From NCBI RefSeq assembly GCF_002278035.1, contig NZ_CP022604.1, forward strand, positions 2,490,501-2,554,500: 64,000 nt of DNA, given 5' to 3'. A model generated the notes under the pieces. It did no database searches. It saw only the letters and a program-made list of their open reading frames with translations, and was not told the DNA's origin. The stretch comes from Ochrobactrum quorumnocens. GTDB taxonomy: Bacteria; Pseudomonadota; Alphaproteobacteria; Rhizobiales; Rhizobiaceae. How positions within the stretch are numbered: the stretch's first letter is position 1; the number at the start of each line of letters is the position of its first letter. The translations under genes and the position numbers were made by a program. Shown here piece after piece: positions 18,901-29,387 of the stretch.

Positions 18901-21315
18901 ATGAAGTTCACACTTTCCTGGCTCAAGGATCACCTTGAAACCGATGCGACGCTGGAACAAATCGTCGAAAAGCTGACCGATATTGGTCTGGAAGTGGATG
19001 GGGTCGATGACCGCGCCGCTTTCAAGGCGTTCAAGGTCGCCAAAGTTCTGACGGCTGTTCAGCATCCGGATGCCGACAAGCTGCGCGTTCTCTCGGTTGA
19101 TACGGGCGAAGGCCAGCCGGTTCAGGTTGTTTGCGGCGCACCAAATGCCCGCGCCGGTCTGGTCGGTGTTCTGGGTCGTCCGGGCGACTACGTGCCGGGT
19201 CTTGATGTCACGCTGTCAGTCGGCAAGATTCGCGGTGTCGAAAGCTTCGGTATGATGTGCTCCGAGCGCGAGCTTGAACTTTCTGAAGAGCATGATGGCA
19301 TTATCGATCTGCCTGATGATGTTCCGGTCGGCACAAGCTTTGCCGCCTATATGGGCCTTGATGATCCAATCATCGAAATTGGCCTCACGCCAAACCGTGC
19401 CGATTGCACAGGTATTCGCGGCATCGCGCGCGATCTTGCAGCCGCTGGCCTTGGTACACTCAAGAAGCTTGATGCCGAACCTGCGAAGGGCGAGGGCGAG
19501 ACGCCTGTAAAGGTTGTTCTCGATCAGGACACCGAGAACCCATTCTGCACCGGTTTTGCATTGCGTCTGGTCAAGGGCGTGAAAAACGGCCCAAGCCCGA
19601 AATGGATGCAGCAGCGCCTGAAGGCTATCGGCCTGCGCCCAATCAATGCACTGGTGGATATCACCAATTACGTGACATTTGATCTTGGTCGCCCGCTGCA
19701 CGTCTTCGATGCGGCTAAGGTCAAGGGCAATCTGACAGTTCGTGCGGCCAAAGACGGCGAAACCATTCTCGGCCTCGACCAGCGAGACTATAAGTTCAAG
19801 CCGGGCATGTATGTGATCGCCGATGAAAACGGTCCCGAATCGATTGCCGGTATCATGGGTGGCGAGCATTCAGGTTGTGACGAAAACACCGTCGATGTGC
19901 TGATCGAATCGGCTCTCTGGGACCCGCGCATGATTGCCCGCACGGGTCGCGAACTCGGTATCGTCACGGATGCGCGCTATCGTTTTGAGCGTGGCGTCGA
20001 TCCGGAAATGATGATCCCGGGTGCGGAAATTGCAACCAGACTCGTGCTCGAACTCTGCGGCGGTCAGCCGACAGTTCTCGACGTGGTTGGTTACAAACCT
20101 TATCAGACACGCGTCATCGATTTCCCGGTTACAGAAGTCAAACGCCTGACCGGCATCGAAGTGCCTTATGATGCCTCGTTCGATATCCTGAAGCGTCTTG
20201 GTTTTGGCGTTGAAGGCGATGGCAAGGTCATCAAGGCGAGCGTGCCAAGCTGGCGTGGCGACGTCGAAGGCAAGGCCGACCTCGTTGAAGAAGTCATGCG
20301 TATTCATGGCATCAACCAGATCGCGCCGCAGCCGTTGCCAAATCATGGTGCGGTTAATGGCCGTATCCTGACGACGCTTCAAATCCGCACGCGTCTTGCG
20401 CGTCGCACACTTGCTTCGCGCGGCATGATGGAAGCTGTGACCTATTCCTTCATTTCCGACGCGCAGGCCAAGGCCTTTGGCGGCGGCAAGCCGGAACTGA
20501 AACTTGCCAACCCGATTGCAGCAGATATGTCGGACATGCGGCCTTCGCTGCTGCCGGGTCTGCTGAGTGCTGCACAGCGCAACGCGGATCGCGGTTTTGG
20601 CGATACGGCTTTGTTCGAAGTATCGGGCATCTATGAAGGCGACAAGCCTGAACAGCAGCGTCGCGTGGCTGGCGGCATTCGTCGTGGCACGGCTGGCGTT
20701 GAAGGTTCGGGTCGTTTCTGGTCAGGCAATGCTGCAACCGTTGGCGTGTTCGATGCCAAGGCTGATGCATTGGCAGCACTTGAAGCAGCTGGCGCACCAG
20801 TTGACCGTATCCAGATAGAAGCCGGTGGGCCTGAATGGTTCCATCCGGGCCGTTCGGGCACGCTGAAACTCGGTCCAAAAGTTGTGCTGGGTTACTTCGG
20901 TGAGTTCCACCCGGACACGCTGGAAGTGCTTGATGTATCGGGCAGCCTTTGCGGATTTGAAGTCTACATTGATGCGATTCCTGAGCCGAAAGCTAAGGCA
21001 ACCCGCACCAAGCCAGCTTTGAGCCTGTCGCAGTTCCAGAGCCTCAAGCGTGATTTTGCGTTTGTGGTGGATGCGAATGTGGAAGCTGGTAGCGTTGTGA
21101 AGGCGGTTTCATCTGCCGATAAGAAGCTGATCGCAGGCGTTCAGGTCTTCGATATCTTCACAGGCGCATCACTCGGTGAAGGCAAGAAGTCCATTGCAGT
21201 TGAAGTGCTGTTGCAGCCGCAGGATCGCACGCTGACCGATGAGGATCTCGAAACCTTGTCGAAGCAGGTGATTGCAAGTGTCACCAAGCAGACCGGCGGC
21301 GTCCTTCGCGGCTAA
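18901..21315 (+). CDS. pheT: Phenylalanyl-tRNA synthetase beta subunit
   Basis: An 804-residue subunit with the full bacterial domain order: an N-terminal tRNA-binding (EMAP-like) domain around residues 40-150 ([17 protein letters not shown]), B3/B4 editing domain around 210-390 ([29 protein letters not shown]), B5 domain around 400-475, the catalytic-like core, and the C-terminal anticodon-binding FDX-ACB domain (from about 710, [17 protein letters not shown] to [10 protein letters not shown]). The length is normal. AGGAAAGGA precedes the start. Confidence 0.97.
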   Translation: MKFTLSWLKDHLETDATLEQIVEKLTDIGLEVDGVDDRAAFKAFKVAKVLTAVQHPDADKLRVLSVDTGEGQPVQVVCGAPNARAGLVGVLGRPGDYVPGLDVTLSVGKIRGVESFGMMCSERELELSEEHDGIIDLPDDVPVGTSFAAYMGLDDPIIEIGLTPNRADCTGIRGIARDLAAAGLGTLKKLDAEPAKGEGETPVKVVLDQDTENPFCTGFALRLVKGVKNGPSPKWMQQRLKAIGLRPINALVDITNYVTFDLGRPLHVFDAAKVKGNLTVRAAKDGETILGLDQRDYKFKPGMYVIADENGPESIAGIMGGEHSGCDENTVDVLIESALWDPRMIARTGRELGIVTDARYRFERGVDPEMMIPGAEIATRLVLELCGGQPTVLDVVGYKPYQTRVIDFPVTEVKRLTGIEVPYDASFDILKRLGFGVEGDGKVIKASVPSWRGDVEGKADLVEEVMRIHGINQIAPQPLPNHGAVNGRILTTLQIRTRLARRTLASRGMMEAVTYSFISDAQAKAFGGGKPELKLANPIAADMSDMRPSLLPGLLSAAQRNADRGFGDTALFEVSGIYEGDKPEQQRRVAGGIRRGTAGVEGSGRFWSGNAATVGVFDAKADALAALEAAGAPVDRIQIEAGGPEWFHPGRSGTLKLGPKVVLGYFGEFHPDTLEVLDVSGSLCGFEVYIDAIPEPKAKATRTKPALSLSQFQSLKRDFAFVVDANVEAGSVVKAVSSADKKLIAGVQVFDIFTGASLGEGKKSIAVEVLLQPQDRTLTDEDLETLSKQVIASVTKQTGGVLRG

Positions 21316-21340
21316 ATGCAAATGAAAAGCCCGGCGCCAG

Positions 21341-21437
21341 GGTGTAGATCTGATTCAATCAGATCTACACTCTGGCTACTTATTTTAACGCGCATCTTTG
21401 TCCGAAAACCGTTTCACACTTTTCGGGATGCGCTGCA
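21341..21437. repeat. Bru-RS-like palindromic repeat after pheT
   Basis: A near-perfect palindrome at 21342-21370 (14-base arms beginning GTGTAGATCTGATT) is followed by the second module TTTTAACGCGCATCTTTGTC, then CGTTTCACACTTTTCGGGATGCGCT. The second module is nearly identical to the copy at 51832-51889. It separates the convergent pheT and VOC genes and may terminate both. Confidence 0.75.
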
Positions 21438-21449
21438 CGCCGGGCTTTT

Positions 21450-21800
21450 TTAACCACGCAGGCCGATGCAATTGCCCCATGGGTCTTTGATCTGGCACAT
21501 GCGCAGACTGTCCTGAATAGCGAGCGGCCCGCGATAAAGTGTTCCACCAATGGCCATGAAATGCGCGACCGATGCGTCGAAATCATCAACATGCCAGTAA
21601 ACAACACTGCCTGCAGTTCCTGATGCTACCTTTTCATCTGCAGGAACAATCTCCAGATCGACATTGCCGATTTTCAGATAACTGAAATCGAATGCCTCAA
21701 GGTGTGTGAGGACGGCTTGCGGAAAGGCCTTGCGATACCAGTCAATTGCAGCCTCCACATCGCTTACATGCACAAGAACGGCGGATATGATGCCGGTCAT
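21450..21800 (-). CDS. VOC-family (glyoxalase/bleomycin-resistance fold) protein
   Basis: A 116-residue single-domain vicinal-oxygen-chelate protein: VLVHVSDVEAAIDWYRKAFP at the N-terminus and an end resembling DSLRMCQIKDPWGNCIGLRG, typical of the betaalphabetabetabeta fold. Metal ligands are not fully evident. It starts within the last bases of the TetR gene (overlap 21797-21800), so it is co-expressed with the regulator. Substrate unknown; a role beside the divergent efflux pump, for example in detoxification, is inference. Confidence 0.8.
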   Translation of the reverse strand: MTGIISAVLVHVSDVEAAIDWYRKAFPQAVLTHLEAFDFSYLKIGNVDLEIVPADEKVASGTAGSVVYWHVDDFDASVAHFMAIGGTLYRGPLAIQDSLRMCQIKDPWGNCIGLRG

Positions 21801-22405
21801 GCAGGAACGGCCTGACGCAAAGGCATCGCGAGCATTGCCATATCGATAATCTTTTGAACGGCGCCACGCGAATTGCCGTCGCGGGCTTCGAACGAAATGC
21901 TCTGCTGGATCATATGATAGAATTCGGTCATCTGCACGATATCGGTTTCGGCAGGCAGATCGCCTGCTAAAATGCCGCGTTTCAGCCGCTCTGAAAGCCG
22001 TTCATGATTGGTGTGGCGGACGACCTGAAGGAACTCCTTAACAGGCACATTTTCCGGTCTGCACTGGATGGAGCTGACGCTGATCATACAGCCGCCTGCA
22101 GGGCAGGCAAAGGCACTATCGGCGGTGAGTTCCAGCCATTTGCGCAGGCCGTCCTGTATGGTTGTGGATTTTTCGAGAGCGTCAAATGGAGCAGCACCGA
22201 TGGTGCGCTGATAATAGTCGACCGCTTCGCGAAACGCCTGCTCCTTGTTGCCAAACGCGGCGTAGAAGCTCGGCGGCGTGATGCCGATTGCCAACGTGAA
22301 ATCGTTGATCTGAGCGCATTCATAGCCCTTCGCCCAGAAGACTTTCATGACTTTTTCCAGCGCAGCATCGCGATCAAAGCTGCGTGGACGCCCGCGCGGA
22401 ACCAT
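21797..22405 (-). CDS. TetR/AcrR-family transcriptional regulator
   Basis: A 202-residue TetR-type repressor. The N-terminal helix-turn-helix spans about residues 10-55 (RDAALEKVMKVFWAKGYE, FTLAIGITPPSFYAAFGNKEQAF) and matches the subgroup with the GRPRSFD start. The C-terminal ligand domain is helical, with the CPAGGCMISVS segment conserved in that subgroup. It is divergent from an MFS transporter, 101 bases away, and overlaps a VOC gene. It probably represses both directions from the shared region. Confidence 0.9.
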   Translation of the reverse strand: MVPRGRPRSFDRDAALEKVMKVFWAKGYECAQINDFTLAIGITPPSFYAAFGNKEQAFREAVDYYQRTIGAAPFDALEKSTTIQDGLRKWLELTADSAFACPAGGCMISVSSIQCRPENVPVKEFLQVVRHTNHERLSERLKRGILAGDLPAETDIVQMTEFYHMIQQSISFEARDGNSRGAVQKIIDMAMLAMPLRQAVPA

Positions 22406-22418
22406 TTTTCTACCTTTC

Positions 22419-22491
22419 TGTAGTCATCCCTATATAATTTGCTTGACGCTCCGGAGCAAGGCGATATGAATTATGTAGTATTGACTATATA
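22419..22491. promoter_or_regulatory. Candidate TetR operator repeats between regulator and pump
   Basis: Two imperfect 18-base direct repeats of the form TGTAGT-N6-TATATA lie at 22419-22436 and 22474-22491, identical at 14 of 18 positions, 55 bases apart. The second is 16 bases before the MFS start and the first is 14 bases upstream of the TetR start. Placement next to both starts suits a shared operator. The binding claim is inference. Confidence 0.45.
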
Positions 22492-22506
22492 AATAGGATT
22501 CGTCCC

Positions 22507-23718
22507 ATGAACGAAGTGTGTGATTCTGCCCTCGTGGCGGAAGAAGTTGTTGCGTCGCCAAGTGAGGCGCGGGCGATTCCACTGGTGGTCTATTGTTTGA
22601 CGCTGGGCGTCTTTGCATTGACCACTTCCGAGCTGATGATTTCAGGAATGATGCCCGCACTTCAGCAAGCTTTCGGGCGTTCCATTTCTGATATTGGCAA
22701 CCTCATCTCGCTTTACGCGCTGGGAATGATGATTGGTGGGCCGCTGGTAACTGTGCTGTTTCTGGCCCTGAAGATTGAGAACAAGCGTGGCCTGCTCTTC
22801 CTGCTTATTTTCTATGCGGCCGCACAAAGCATTGCTGCCTCGACCAGCAATTTCCACGTGATGCTTATCGCACGTGTTCTGACCGGCATGGCTGCGGCAA
22901 CAAGTTTCGGTCTGATGCTCGCAATCACCGCACAATTGGTTGCGCCTGAACTGCGTGGCCGCGCTTCCTCGCTGGTCTTTGCGGGACTGATGCTCTGCAC
23001 GGTTCTGGGCGTACCTCTGGCAACCGTGATCACCAACAGTTTTGGTTGGCGGGCAAGCTTCTGGACGATTGTTGTTGTCATCCTCTTCTGCGCCCTTGTT
23101 ATTGCGCTCAAAATTGAGGCGAAACCGAACCAAGACGAGGTAAATCTGCGCTCCGAACTTAATGAAATGCGTAAGCCAAGGCTCTGGGCAGCCTATGCCA
23201 CAAGCGCATTGGTGATTGGCGCATCGTTCTCGGTCTATAGTTATCTGTCGCCGATCACAGCGAAATTGGCGGGCTTTCCTGAAGCGCAGCTGCCGTTCCT
23301 GTTGGCCATTTACGGCGCTGCAAACATCATCGGCAACTACATCGTTGGTCGCTTTGCCGACCGTCATACGATTGCGGCTATTTTTACTGGCATTCTCGTC
23401 ATGCTCGTAGCAATGGTGATTTTCGCGCTCTTTGCGGAATTCAAATTTGCAACGGTTCTTGCAATCGTCATGATTGGTCTGACCGGCATTGCGCTCAACC
23501 CGGCTTTCATAGCGCGTGTAATGCGGATTGCGCATCCGGGTGCACTGGTCAATGCGATGCATGCATCCGTTATCAATATCGGGCTGGGCCTTGGGCCTTG
23601 GGCGGGTGGTCTGGCGCTAGAGTCCGGTTATAGCCTGCACGCCCCACTCTGGGTGGGCGCAATCATGACGCTTGGAGGTCTGCTTACCCTTGCACCCCGC
23701 GCTTTGCGTCGAATGTAA
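22507..23718 (+). CDS. MFS efflux transporter (DHA1/AraJ type)
   Basis: A 403-residue major-facilitator protein with about 12 membrane helices and a short charged N-terminus (residues 1-22). The DHA1-type motif A is represented by SLYALGMMIGGPLV after helix 2, and NSFGWRASFWTIVVV matches the motif C/loop region of AraJ-like drug or sugar exporters. AGGA precedes the start. The divergent TetR and VOC genes suggest inducible efflux of a toxic compound. The substrate cannot be named. Confidence 0.88.
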   Translation: MNEVCDSALVAEEVVASPSEARAIPLVVYCLTLGVFALTTSELMISGMMPALQQAFGRSISDIGNLISLYALGMMIGGPLVTVLFLALKIENKRGLLFLLIFYAAAQSIAASTSNFHVMLIARVLTGMAAATSFGLMLAITAQLVAPELRGRASSLVFAGLMLCTVLGVPLATVITNSFGWRASFWTIVVVILFCALVIALKIEAKPNQDEVNLRSELNEMRKPRLWAAYATSALVIGASFSVYSYLSPITAKLAGFPEAQLPFLLAIYGAANIIGNYIVGRFADRHTIAAIFTGILVMLVAMVIFALFAEFKFATVLAIVMIGLTGIALNPAFIARVMRIAHPGALVNAMHASVINIGLGLGPWAGGLALESGYSLHAPLWVGAIMTLGGLLTLAPRALRRM

Positions 23719-23737
23719 TTCGTTCAAAGGGCACCCA

Positions 23738-23770
23738 AAAAAAGCCGGGGTTGATGCCCCGGCTTTTAAT
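23738..23770. terminator. Bidirectional terminator between MFS and DUF3829 genes
   Basis: An 11-bp stem AAAAGCCGGGG (23740-23750) / CCCCGGCTTTT (23757-23767), 6-base loop, with A-run on the left and T-rich right side. The two flanking genes converge, so it serves both. Confidence 0.9.
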
Positions 23771-23782
23771 TTCGAGAGTCTC

Positions 23783-24706
23783 TTAATCCTTTGAGAACAT
23801 CGTCGCGCTCTGTGATGTCGAAACCATCGTGTTGTAATCATTCACGATCCACTGCAGATCGGAAGCGGCGCCGCCTTTGCGTGCGTCACCTTTTGTCTTC
23901 TCCAGCTTTTCCTGGAAATCGCGCAGCTTGCCCAGCAGGCTTGCCGGGCGGGATTCAAAGACGTGGAATGAGTTTGGATGTTCTGTCGCATAGTCGTCCA
24001 TTTCACGGACAGCGGTTGCATAGGAATCCATGGCTTTGCCGAAAGCCTCCATATCGACAATCGGCTTCTCATTTTCAGGCAGCAACTCGACGAGAGCATT
24101 GGCGCGGATCATGACATTGCGGACATGCCAGCTGGCTTTTTTGCCCTCTGCCTTTTCAAGCGCATCAAGCTCGGCCAGATCGACCTTGCTCTTTTCTTCG
24201 CTCAGCAATGCATCGACACGCTTGCGCTCCTTGGTAAATTCCGGCGCATATTCTGCGATCTGCTTGTGGAATTCCTTGGCACCGGCATATTTGTCGGACT
24301 TGTAGTCCTTGCGGTCGTAATACTTGCTGGCCTTCTCGATCACGGGTGCAAGCTTCTGATAGATCGCAATATAGCTCACCATTGCCTCATCGAGAGCAGG
24401 CAATTTAGGCTCTGCCGTGATGGCTGCTTCAGCCGCTTCGATCTCGCTGCGTACATCATAGAGCGAGTAAAGACCGTAAACGTTGCGTTCCTTGCCGGTT
24501 GGGCCCTTCTTCATGTCGACCCAGCTGTCGTAGCGGTCAAGCGATTCCGAGGCGCGAATGGTTCGGTTAAGAAGCGAAACATAGGCGTTCATCTTGTCAA
24601 TCGCAGCATTCGGATCAGCCTCTTCAGCAGATTGCGCAAAGGCTGCTACTGGCAAAATGACTGCCAGAAGTGTGAACAGGATCGCACGAGGCGAGAAGCG
24701 TTTCAT
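23783..24706 (-). CDS. DUF3829 (YiiG-like) exported protein
   Basis: A 307-residue protein with a clear Sec signal peptide (MKRFSPRAILFTLLAVILPVAAFAQ, cut near residue 24), then an all-helical, charged body consistent with DUF3829/YiiG. Visible helices include NAAIDKMNAYVSLLNRTI and SEIEAAEAAITAEPKLPAL. The start at 24706 is preferred; eight further in-frame codons exist upstream. The function of the family is unknown. The protein would be periplasmic. It stands alone, with its own promoter region shared with nothing obvious. Confidence 0.75.
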   Translation of the reverse strand: MKRFSPRAILFTLLAVILPVAAFAQSAEEADPNAAIDKMNAYVSLLNRTIRASESLDRYDSWVDMKKGPTGKERNVYGLYSLYDVRSEIEAAEAAITAEPKLPALDEAMVSYIAIYQKLAPVIEKASKYYDRKDYKSDKYAGAKEFHKQIAEYAPEFTKERKRVDALLSEEKSKVDLAELDALEKAEGKKASWHVRNVMIRANALVELLPENEKPIVDMEAFGKAMDSYATAVREMDDYATEHPNSFHVFESRPASLLGKLRDFQEKLEKTKGDARKGGAASDLQWIVNDYNTMVSTSQSATMFSKD

Positions 24707-24860
24707 ATGATTTTCCCTCTTTGAGCACATTCTAAAAACTGCAAATTGTCTTGAGCATACTTACTTTAAAAGCCGGACGTTGTGTCCCCCTCCGACTATT
24801 CGCAGGCCCTGCGGTTCTTTGGCCCATTTGTTTGAGGGCCCATTTATTCGCGGGCGCATT

Positions 24861-25403
24861 TTATTCGCGGGCATTGTCTGGGAGCCAGTTACGCCCGGAA
24901 CGATTCCTTATGACAGTGATGATTGTCGCGGCGATTGAAAGCACGATCAGATATTCGACGAAGCGGAGTGGTATAACGAACCAGCCACTGATTGTGCGCT
25001 CGTTCGCGCCATAAAGATTGATGACCTGAAACTCATAATTCACGCCGGTACTGCCGCCGCCATGCGTGACGGTTTCTTTGATTTGAAGGTAGCTGCCGCG
25101 GCTTCCCAAAAGCCAGGCGAACGGTTGGTTGTAGATTGGATTGCCACGGCTATCCAAACATATGCCGACGAACGACATGAAAGAAATCATGATTGCCGTA
25201 GCTTCCGGCTTTCGCCAGTCAACTTTGGTGAACCAGAATATCGCAGAACAAACCATGAGAACAAAAATGCTTGCGACACCATCAATGGAGATGACGCCGT
25301 AGATTCCATACATCAGGCCCAACCCCGCAAGGGAGAAGCAAGCAATGACAGCAGCGGCGATGGCAAATATGCCAAGAACTTTCGTTATGGTTCCTGTTTG
25401 CAT
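24861..25403 (-). CDS. Hypothetical inner-membrane protein
   Basis: A 180-residue protein of no family I recognise. It has three to four hydrophobic segments: about residues 8-32 (VLGIFAIAAAVIACFSLAG), 40-60, 70-85 and 145-165 (RFVEYLIVLSIAATIITVI). A polar, Gly-rich loop (GSRGSYLQIKETVTHGGGSTG, about 100-120) lies between and probably faces the periplasm. ATG at 25403 is preferred over an in-frame TTG nine bases upstream. No ribosome-binding site is strong. It is flanked by AT-poor spacers and shows no operon partner. Confidence 0.6.
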   Translation of the reverse strand: MQTGTITKVLGIFAIAAAVIACFSLAGLGLMYGIYGVISIDGVASIFVLMVCSAIFWFTKVDWRKPEATAIMISFMSFVGICLDSRGNPIYNQPFAWLLGSRGSYLQIKETVTHGGGSTGVNYEFQVINLYGANERTISGWFVIPLRFVEYLIVLSIAATIITVIRNRSGRNWLPDNARE

Positions 25404-25581
25404 GGCGGGCAAAGAGCATGCGGAAGCAAGAAAGACAAGCTTTATTAGAGTCTTCTACTTTGCGGAGATGTTCGCATGAATATGCGTGTGTTCTCAGAGA
25501 GAAGGCCATTGAAGTCGGTCAGTAAAGAGAGGCGGAGATGATCCCGCCTCTCGAGGTCAATTAGAATTCTAGTTCGAACAA

Positions 25582-26562
<981 letters not shown>

Positions 26563-26741
26563 CGGTATTCCTTTCGGGACGAGTTCTGAAATTCGAATGT
26601 CTGCACATGTATGCAGAACAAAGCGCGGAAACCCCGAGAGGCAAGAGGTGGGCAAGGGGAATGCAATTGCGGGGTTTCCGGTGAGGCAGAAACTACGCCC
26701 AGAATCCGTGTTCGATAATACCGATTTATTTTCACGGGTTA

Positions 26742-26756
26742 TTCTATATTTTAGAA
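26742..26756 (+). promoter_or_regulatory. Palindrome at the lysR start, candidate LysR site
   Basis: TTCTA-N5-TAGAA, a perfect 5-base inverted repeat, ends two bases before the lysR ATG. The position fits autorepression by the LysR product; the T-A-rich symmetric form fits the family's binding sites. It has not been tested. Confidence 0.4.
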
Positions 26757-26758
26757 CA

Positions 26759-27676
26759 ATGAATCGAAATCAGCTTTCCCAACTTGCAGTTCTGGCCGCT
26801 GTTGCAGCCCATGGCAGTTTTCGTGGTGCGGCGAGAGAATTGTCGATTGCGCCATCGGCTGTCAGCCATGCCGTTGCAGCTCTCGAAGATAGCCTTGGTA
26901 TCCGGCTTTTGTCGCGCACCACGCGCAGCGTGGCGCCCACCGATGCCGGACGCCAATTGCTGGAGCGACTTGCGCCCGCGCTTGAGGAAATTCATCAGGC
27001 TCTCGGGGCGGCGATAGAAGCGCGTGAGCGCCCTGCAGGAACGCTGAGAATCACGCTGCCGCATATTGCGGCGCAGTTTGTCATTGCACCGCGGCTTGGA
27101 GCGTTCGCTGAAGCCTATCCGGATATTACCCTTGATCTGACAGTCGAAAGCGCTTTTACCGATATTGTATCGGCGGGCTTTGATGCAGGCATGCGGCTCG
27201 GTGAAAGTCTTGAAGCGGATATGGTCTGCGCACGTCTGACCAGTGATCTGCGGGCAGCAATCGTCGCGTCGCCTTCCTATCTAGCAACTGCACCTATTCC
27301 CAAGCATCCCAACGATTTGATGCAGCATCGTTGCGTGCGTCATCGCTTTGCCAGTGGCCGCATATATCGCTGGGAGTTTGAAAAAGCGGGTGAGGAACTG
27401 GAAATTGCCATCAACGGCTCGCTCATCCTTAACGATGACAGACTGATTCTTGACGCTATTCTTAACGGTGCCGGTCTTGCCTATCTATTTGAGGACCATG
27501 TCCGCGAGGCATTGAAAGACGCTCGGCTTGTCAGAGTGCTTGAAGACTGGTGCCAGCCTTTTGCCGGGCTTTATCTCTATTATCCAAGCCGCCGCCAGAT
27601 GCGGCCTGCCTTGCGCGCATTCATTGATTTCTTTCGCGGATCTTATGAGATGCAGCACCGCTTTCTGGGGGCGTGA
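26759..27676 (+). CDS. LysR-family transcriptional regulator
   Basis: A 305-residue LysR regulator. The winged helix-turn-helix occupies residues 1-60 (LAVLAAVAAHGSFRGAARELSIAPSAVSHAVAALED), followed by the linker helix and a periplasmic-binding-like effector domain (GTLRITLPHIAAQFVIAP from about 92). ATG at 26759 starts the family N-terminus; a longer open frame upstream is not conserved and would overlap the aldo/keto reductase. Divergent to that reductase. GTGA overlap with the following gene indicates co-translation. Confidence 0.92.
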   Translation: MNRNQLSQLAVLAAVAAHGSFRGAARELSIAPSAVSHAVAALEDSLGIRLLSRTTRSVAPTDAGRQLLERLAPALEEIHQALGAAIEARERPAGTLRITLPHIAAQFVIAPRLGAFAEAYPDITLDLTVESAFTDIVSAGFDAGMRLGESLEADMVCARLTSDLRAAIVASPSYLATAPIPKHPNDLMQHRCVRHRFASGRIYRWEFEKAGEELEIAINGSLILNDDRLILDAILNGAGLAYLFEDHVREALKDARLVRVLEDWCQPFAGLYLYYPSRRQMRPALRAFIDFFRGSYEMQHRFLGA

Positions 27677-28293
27677 GATTGGACCATCTTCGTTACTCAG
27701 GCCTTTCTAAAAAGGCAAAGAAGGAGCATTTCAGCAGGCTCATCCAAGCTGATCCCGTGCTTTGGGACGCGCTACATCGTGTGCGCAGTCTCAACCTTTC
27801 CGATTGGTGGCTTGTATCGGGAGCGCTCTATAATTCTGTGTGGAACGCTTTGACTGGACGCGCCCATGGCTATGGTATCAAAGATATCGACGTCGCATAT
27901 TTCGATGATCGGGATATTTCGTGGGAAGCTGAGGATAAGGTCATTCAGGCGGGTGCGTCAGTCTTTGCAGGTTTCCCTTTGCCTGTCGAAATACGCAATC
28001 AGGCTCGCGTACATCTATGGTTCGAAAAGCGTTTCAATAAGCCCTATATGCCGCTTCGTTGCGCATCCGAATCGATAGAGCGTTATGCAGCTATTGCGCA
28101 TTGCGTGGGTGTCCGTCTGGAAATTGACGGCAGGCTCACTATTCACGCTCCTTTTGGGTTTAATGATATTTTTTCGTTTCGTATTAGGCCCAATCGTGCC
28201 ATCGATAACCGCGAAACATATGACATCAAGGCTCGTCGCGCGTTGGAACACTGGCCTGAACTGATTGTTCAGTGCTGGGGCGAACAAGGTTGA
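27673..28293 (+). CDS. Nucleotidyltransferase-family protein (DUF925-like)
   Basis: A 206-residue protein of the nucleotidyltransferase-like group. The core WWLVSGALYNSVWNALTGR followed by YGIKDIDVAYFDDRD gives the G-S/A and D-x-D pattern of the nucleotidyltransferase fold, and NQARVHLWFEKRF, ESIERYAAIAHCVGVR are conserved in the group. The start is GTG at 27673, overlapping the lysR stop. Catalytic activity of this group is not established. Coupling to a regulator of aldo/keto reductase is curious but may reflect simple operon fusion. Confidence 0.78.
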   Translation: MRLDHLRYSGLSKKAKKEHFSRLIQADPVLWDALHRVRSLNLSDWWLVSGALYNSVWNALTGRAHGYGIKDIDVAYFDDRDISWEAEDKVIQAGASVFAGFPLPVEIRNQARVHLWFEKRFNKPYMPLRCASESIERYAAIAHCVGVRLEIDGRLTIHAPFGFNDIFSFRIRPNRAIDNRETYDIKARRALEHWPELIVQCWGEQG

Positions 28294-28317
28294 AGCCGAT
28301 ATAGATAAGGGAATAGC

Positions 28318-29304
28318 ATGTTTCGTTGGGGTATTCTTTCCACCGCCAAGATTGGCGTCACGCAGGTCATTCCGGCGCTGTGTGCTTCCGATAATGGTGT
28401 GGTTCATGCGATTGCCAGCCGCGATCATGCACGCGCTCGCGCTGTTGCTGACCGTTTTGGCGCGACGCTCGCCTTCGGTTCCTATGAAGAGCTGCTGGCA
28501 AGTGAAGAAGTGGACGGCGTTTATATCCCGTTGCCGACTTCGCAGCATATCGAATGGACATTGAAGGCGGCTCAGGCTGGCAAGCATGTGCTTTGTGAAA
28601 AGCCGATTGCTTTGAAAGCCGACGATATTGATCAGCTGATTGCGGCACGCGACAAACACAAGGTCATAATCGCAGAAGCTTTTATGGTCTATTACCACCC
28701 GCAATGGATCAAGCTTCGCTATCTTCTCGCGGAAGGTGCCATTGGGAGATTGCGCCACGTGCAGGGCGCATTCAGCTATTTCAACGACGATCCGGGCAAT
28801 ATGCGCAATCAGCCGGAACTCGGTGGCGGTGCGCTGCCCGATATTGGCGTGTATCCGACGGTGGTCACGCGGATGGTAACGGAAAAAGAGCCGCTCTCGG
28901 TTCAGGCTTCGGTCGAGTTCGATCCGAGGTTCGGCACTGATCGCTATGCGAATGTATCTGCGCGATTCGATGGCTTTGACTTGAGCTTCTATGTTGCAAC
29001 CCAGCTCGCTGGTCGCCAAACCATGGTTTTCCACGGCGATAAGGGATTTATTGAGGTTCACGCGCCATTCAACACCGGCAAATATGGCCATGGCCGCATT
29101 ACGCTCTATAATGCAGGACATACGGAGGCGACTGAATGGTCGTTCTCCGATACAAACCACTACCAGCTTCAGGCTGAAAACTTCGTGCGGGCCACGAAGG
29201 GCGAAGGCGTGATGCTGTTTTCTTTGGAAAACTCGAAGGCAAATCAGAAATTCATCGATGCGATTTATATGGCGGGTAAAAGCAACGGTTTCGTAAACGT
29301 CTAA
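28318..29304 (+). CDS. Gfo/Idh/MocA-family oxidoreductase
   Basis: A 328-residue NAD(P)-dependent sugar or cyclitol dehydrogenase. It begins with [21 protein letters not shown], a Rossmann start, and has the family lysine in [14 protein letters not shown]; the C-terminal sheet domain starts near residue 125 with [24 protein letters not shown] before the ATG supplies a weak ribosome-binding site. Family members oxidise sugars, inositols or trans-dihydrodiols; substrate is unknown. It lies 24 bases after the nucleotidyltransferase-like gene. Confidence 0.88.
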   Translation: MFRWGILSTAKIGVTQVIPALCASDNGVVHAIASRDHARARAVADRFGATLAFGSYEELLASEEVDGVYIPLPTSQHIEWTLKAAQAGKHVLCEKPIALKADDIDQLIAARDKHKVIIAEAFMVYYHPQWIKLRYLLAEGAIGRLRHVQGAFSYFNDDPGNMRNQPELGGGALPDIGVYPTVVTRMVTEKEPLSVQASVEFDPRFGTDRYANVSARFDGFDLSFYVATQLAGRQTMVFHGDKGFIEVHAPFNTGKYGHGRITLYNAGHTEATEWSFSDTNHYQLQAENFVRATKGEGVMLFSLENSKANQKFIDAIYMAGKSNGFVNV

Positions 29305-29357
29305 GAGAACCGTAAATTTTGACAGGCAGGAATCTTTCGCTCTCACACAGCTTGTGA

Positions 29358-29387
29358 CTTGCAGTGAAAAACAGCCTTTCTTATATA
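29358..29387 (+). promoter_or_regulatory. RpoH (sigma-32) type promoter for dnaK
   Basis: CTTGCA (29358-29363), 16-base spacer, CTTATATA (29380-29387). This fits the alphaproteobacterial RpoH pattern CTTG ... CYTATNT closely. It lies about 150 bases upstream of dnaK. A second weaker candidate, CTTGAA at 29450-29455, has a poor -10 box. Confidence 0.7.

Noticed and set aside
22642..23562. 306-codon antisense frame inside the MFS gene
   Set aside because: Mirror of a membrane-protein gene; composition His/Arg/Asn-rich, no domain.
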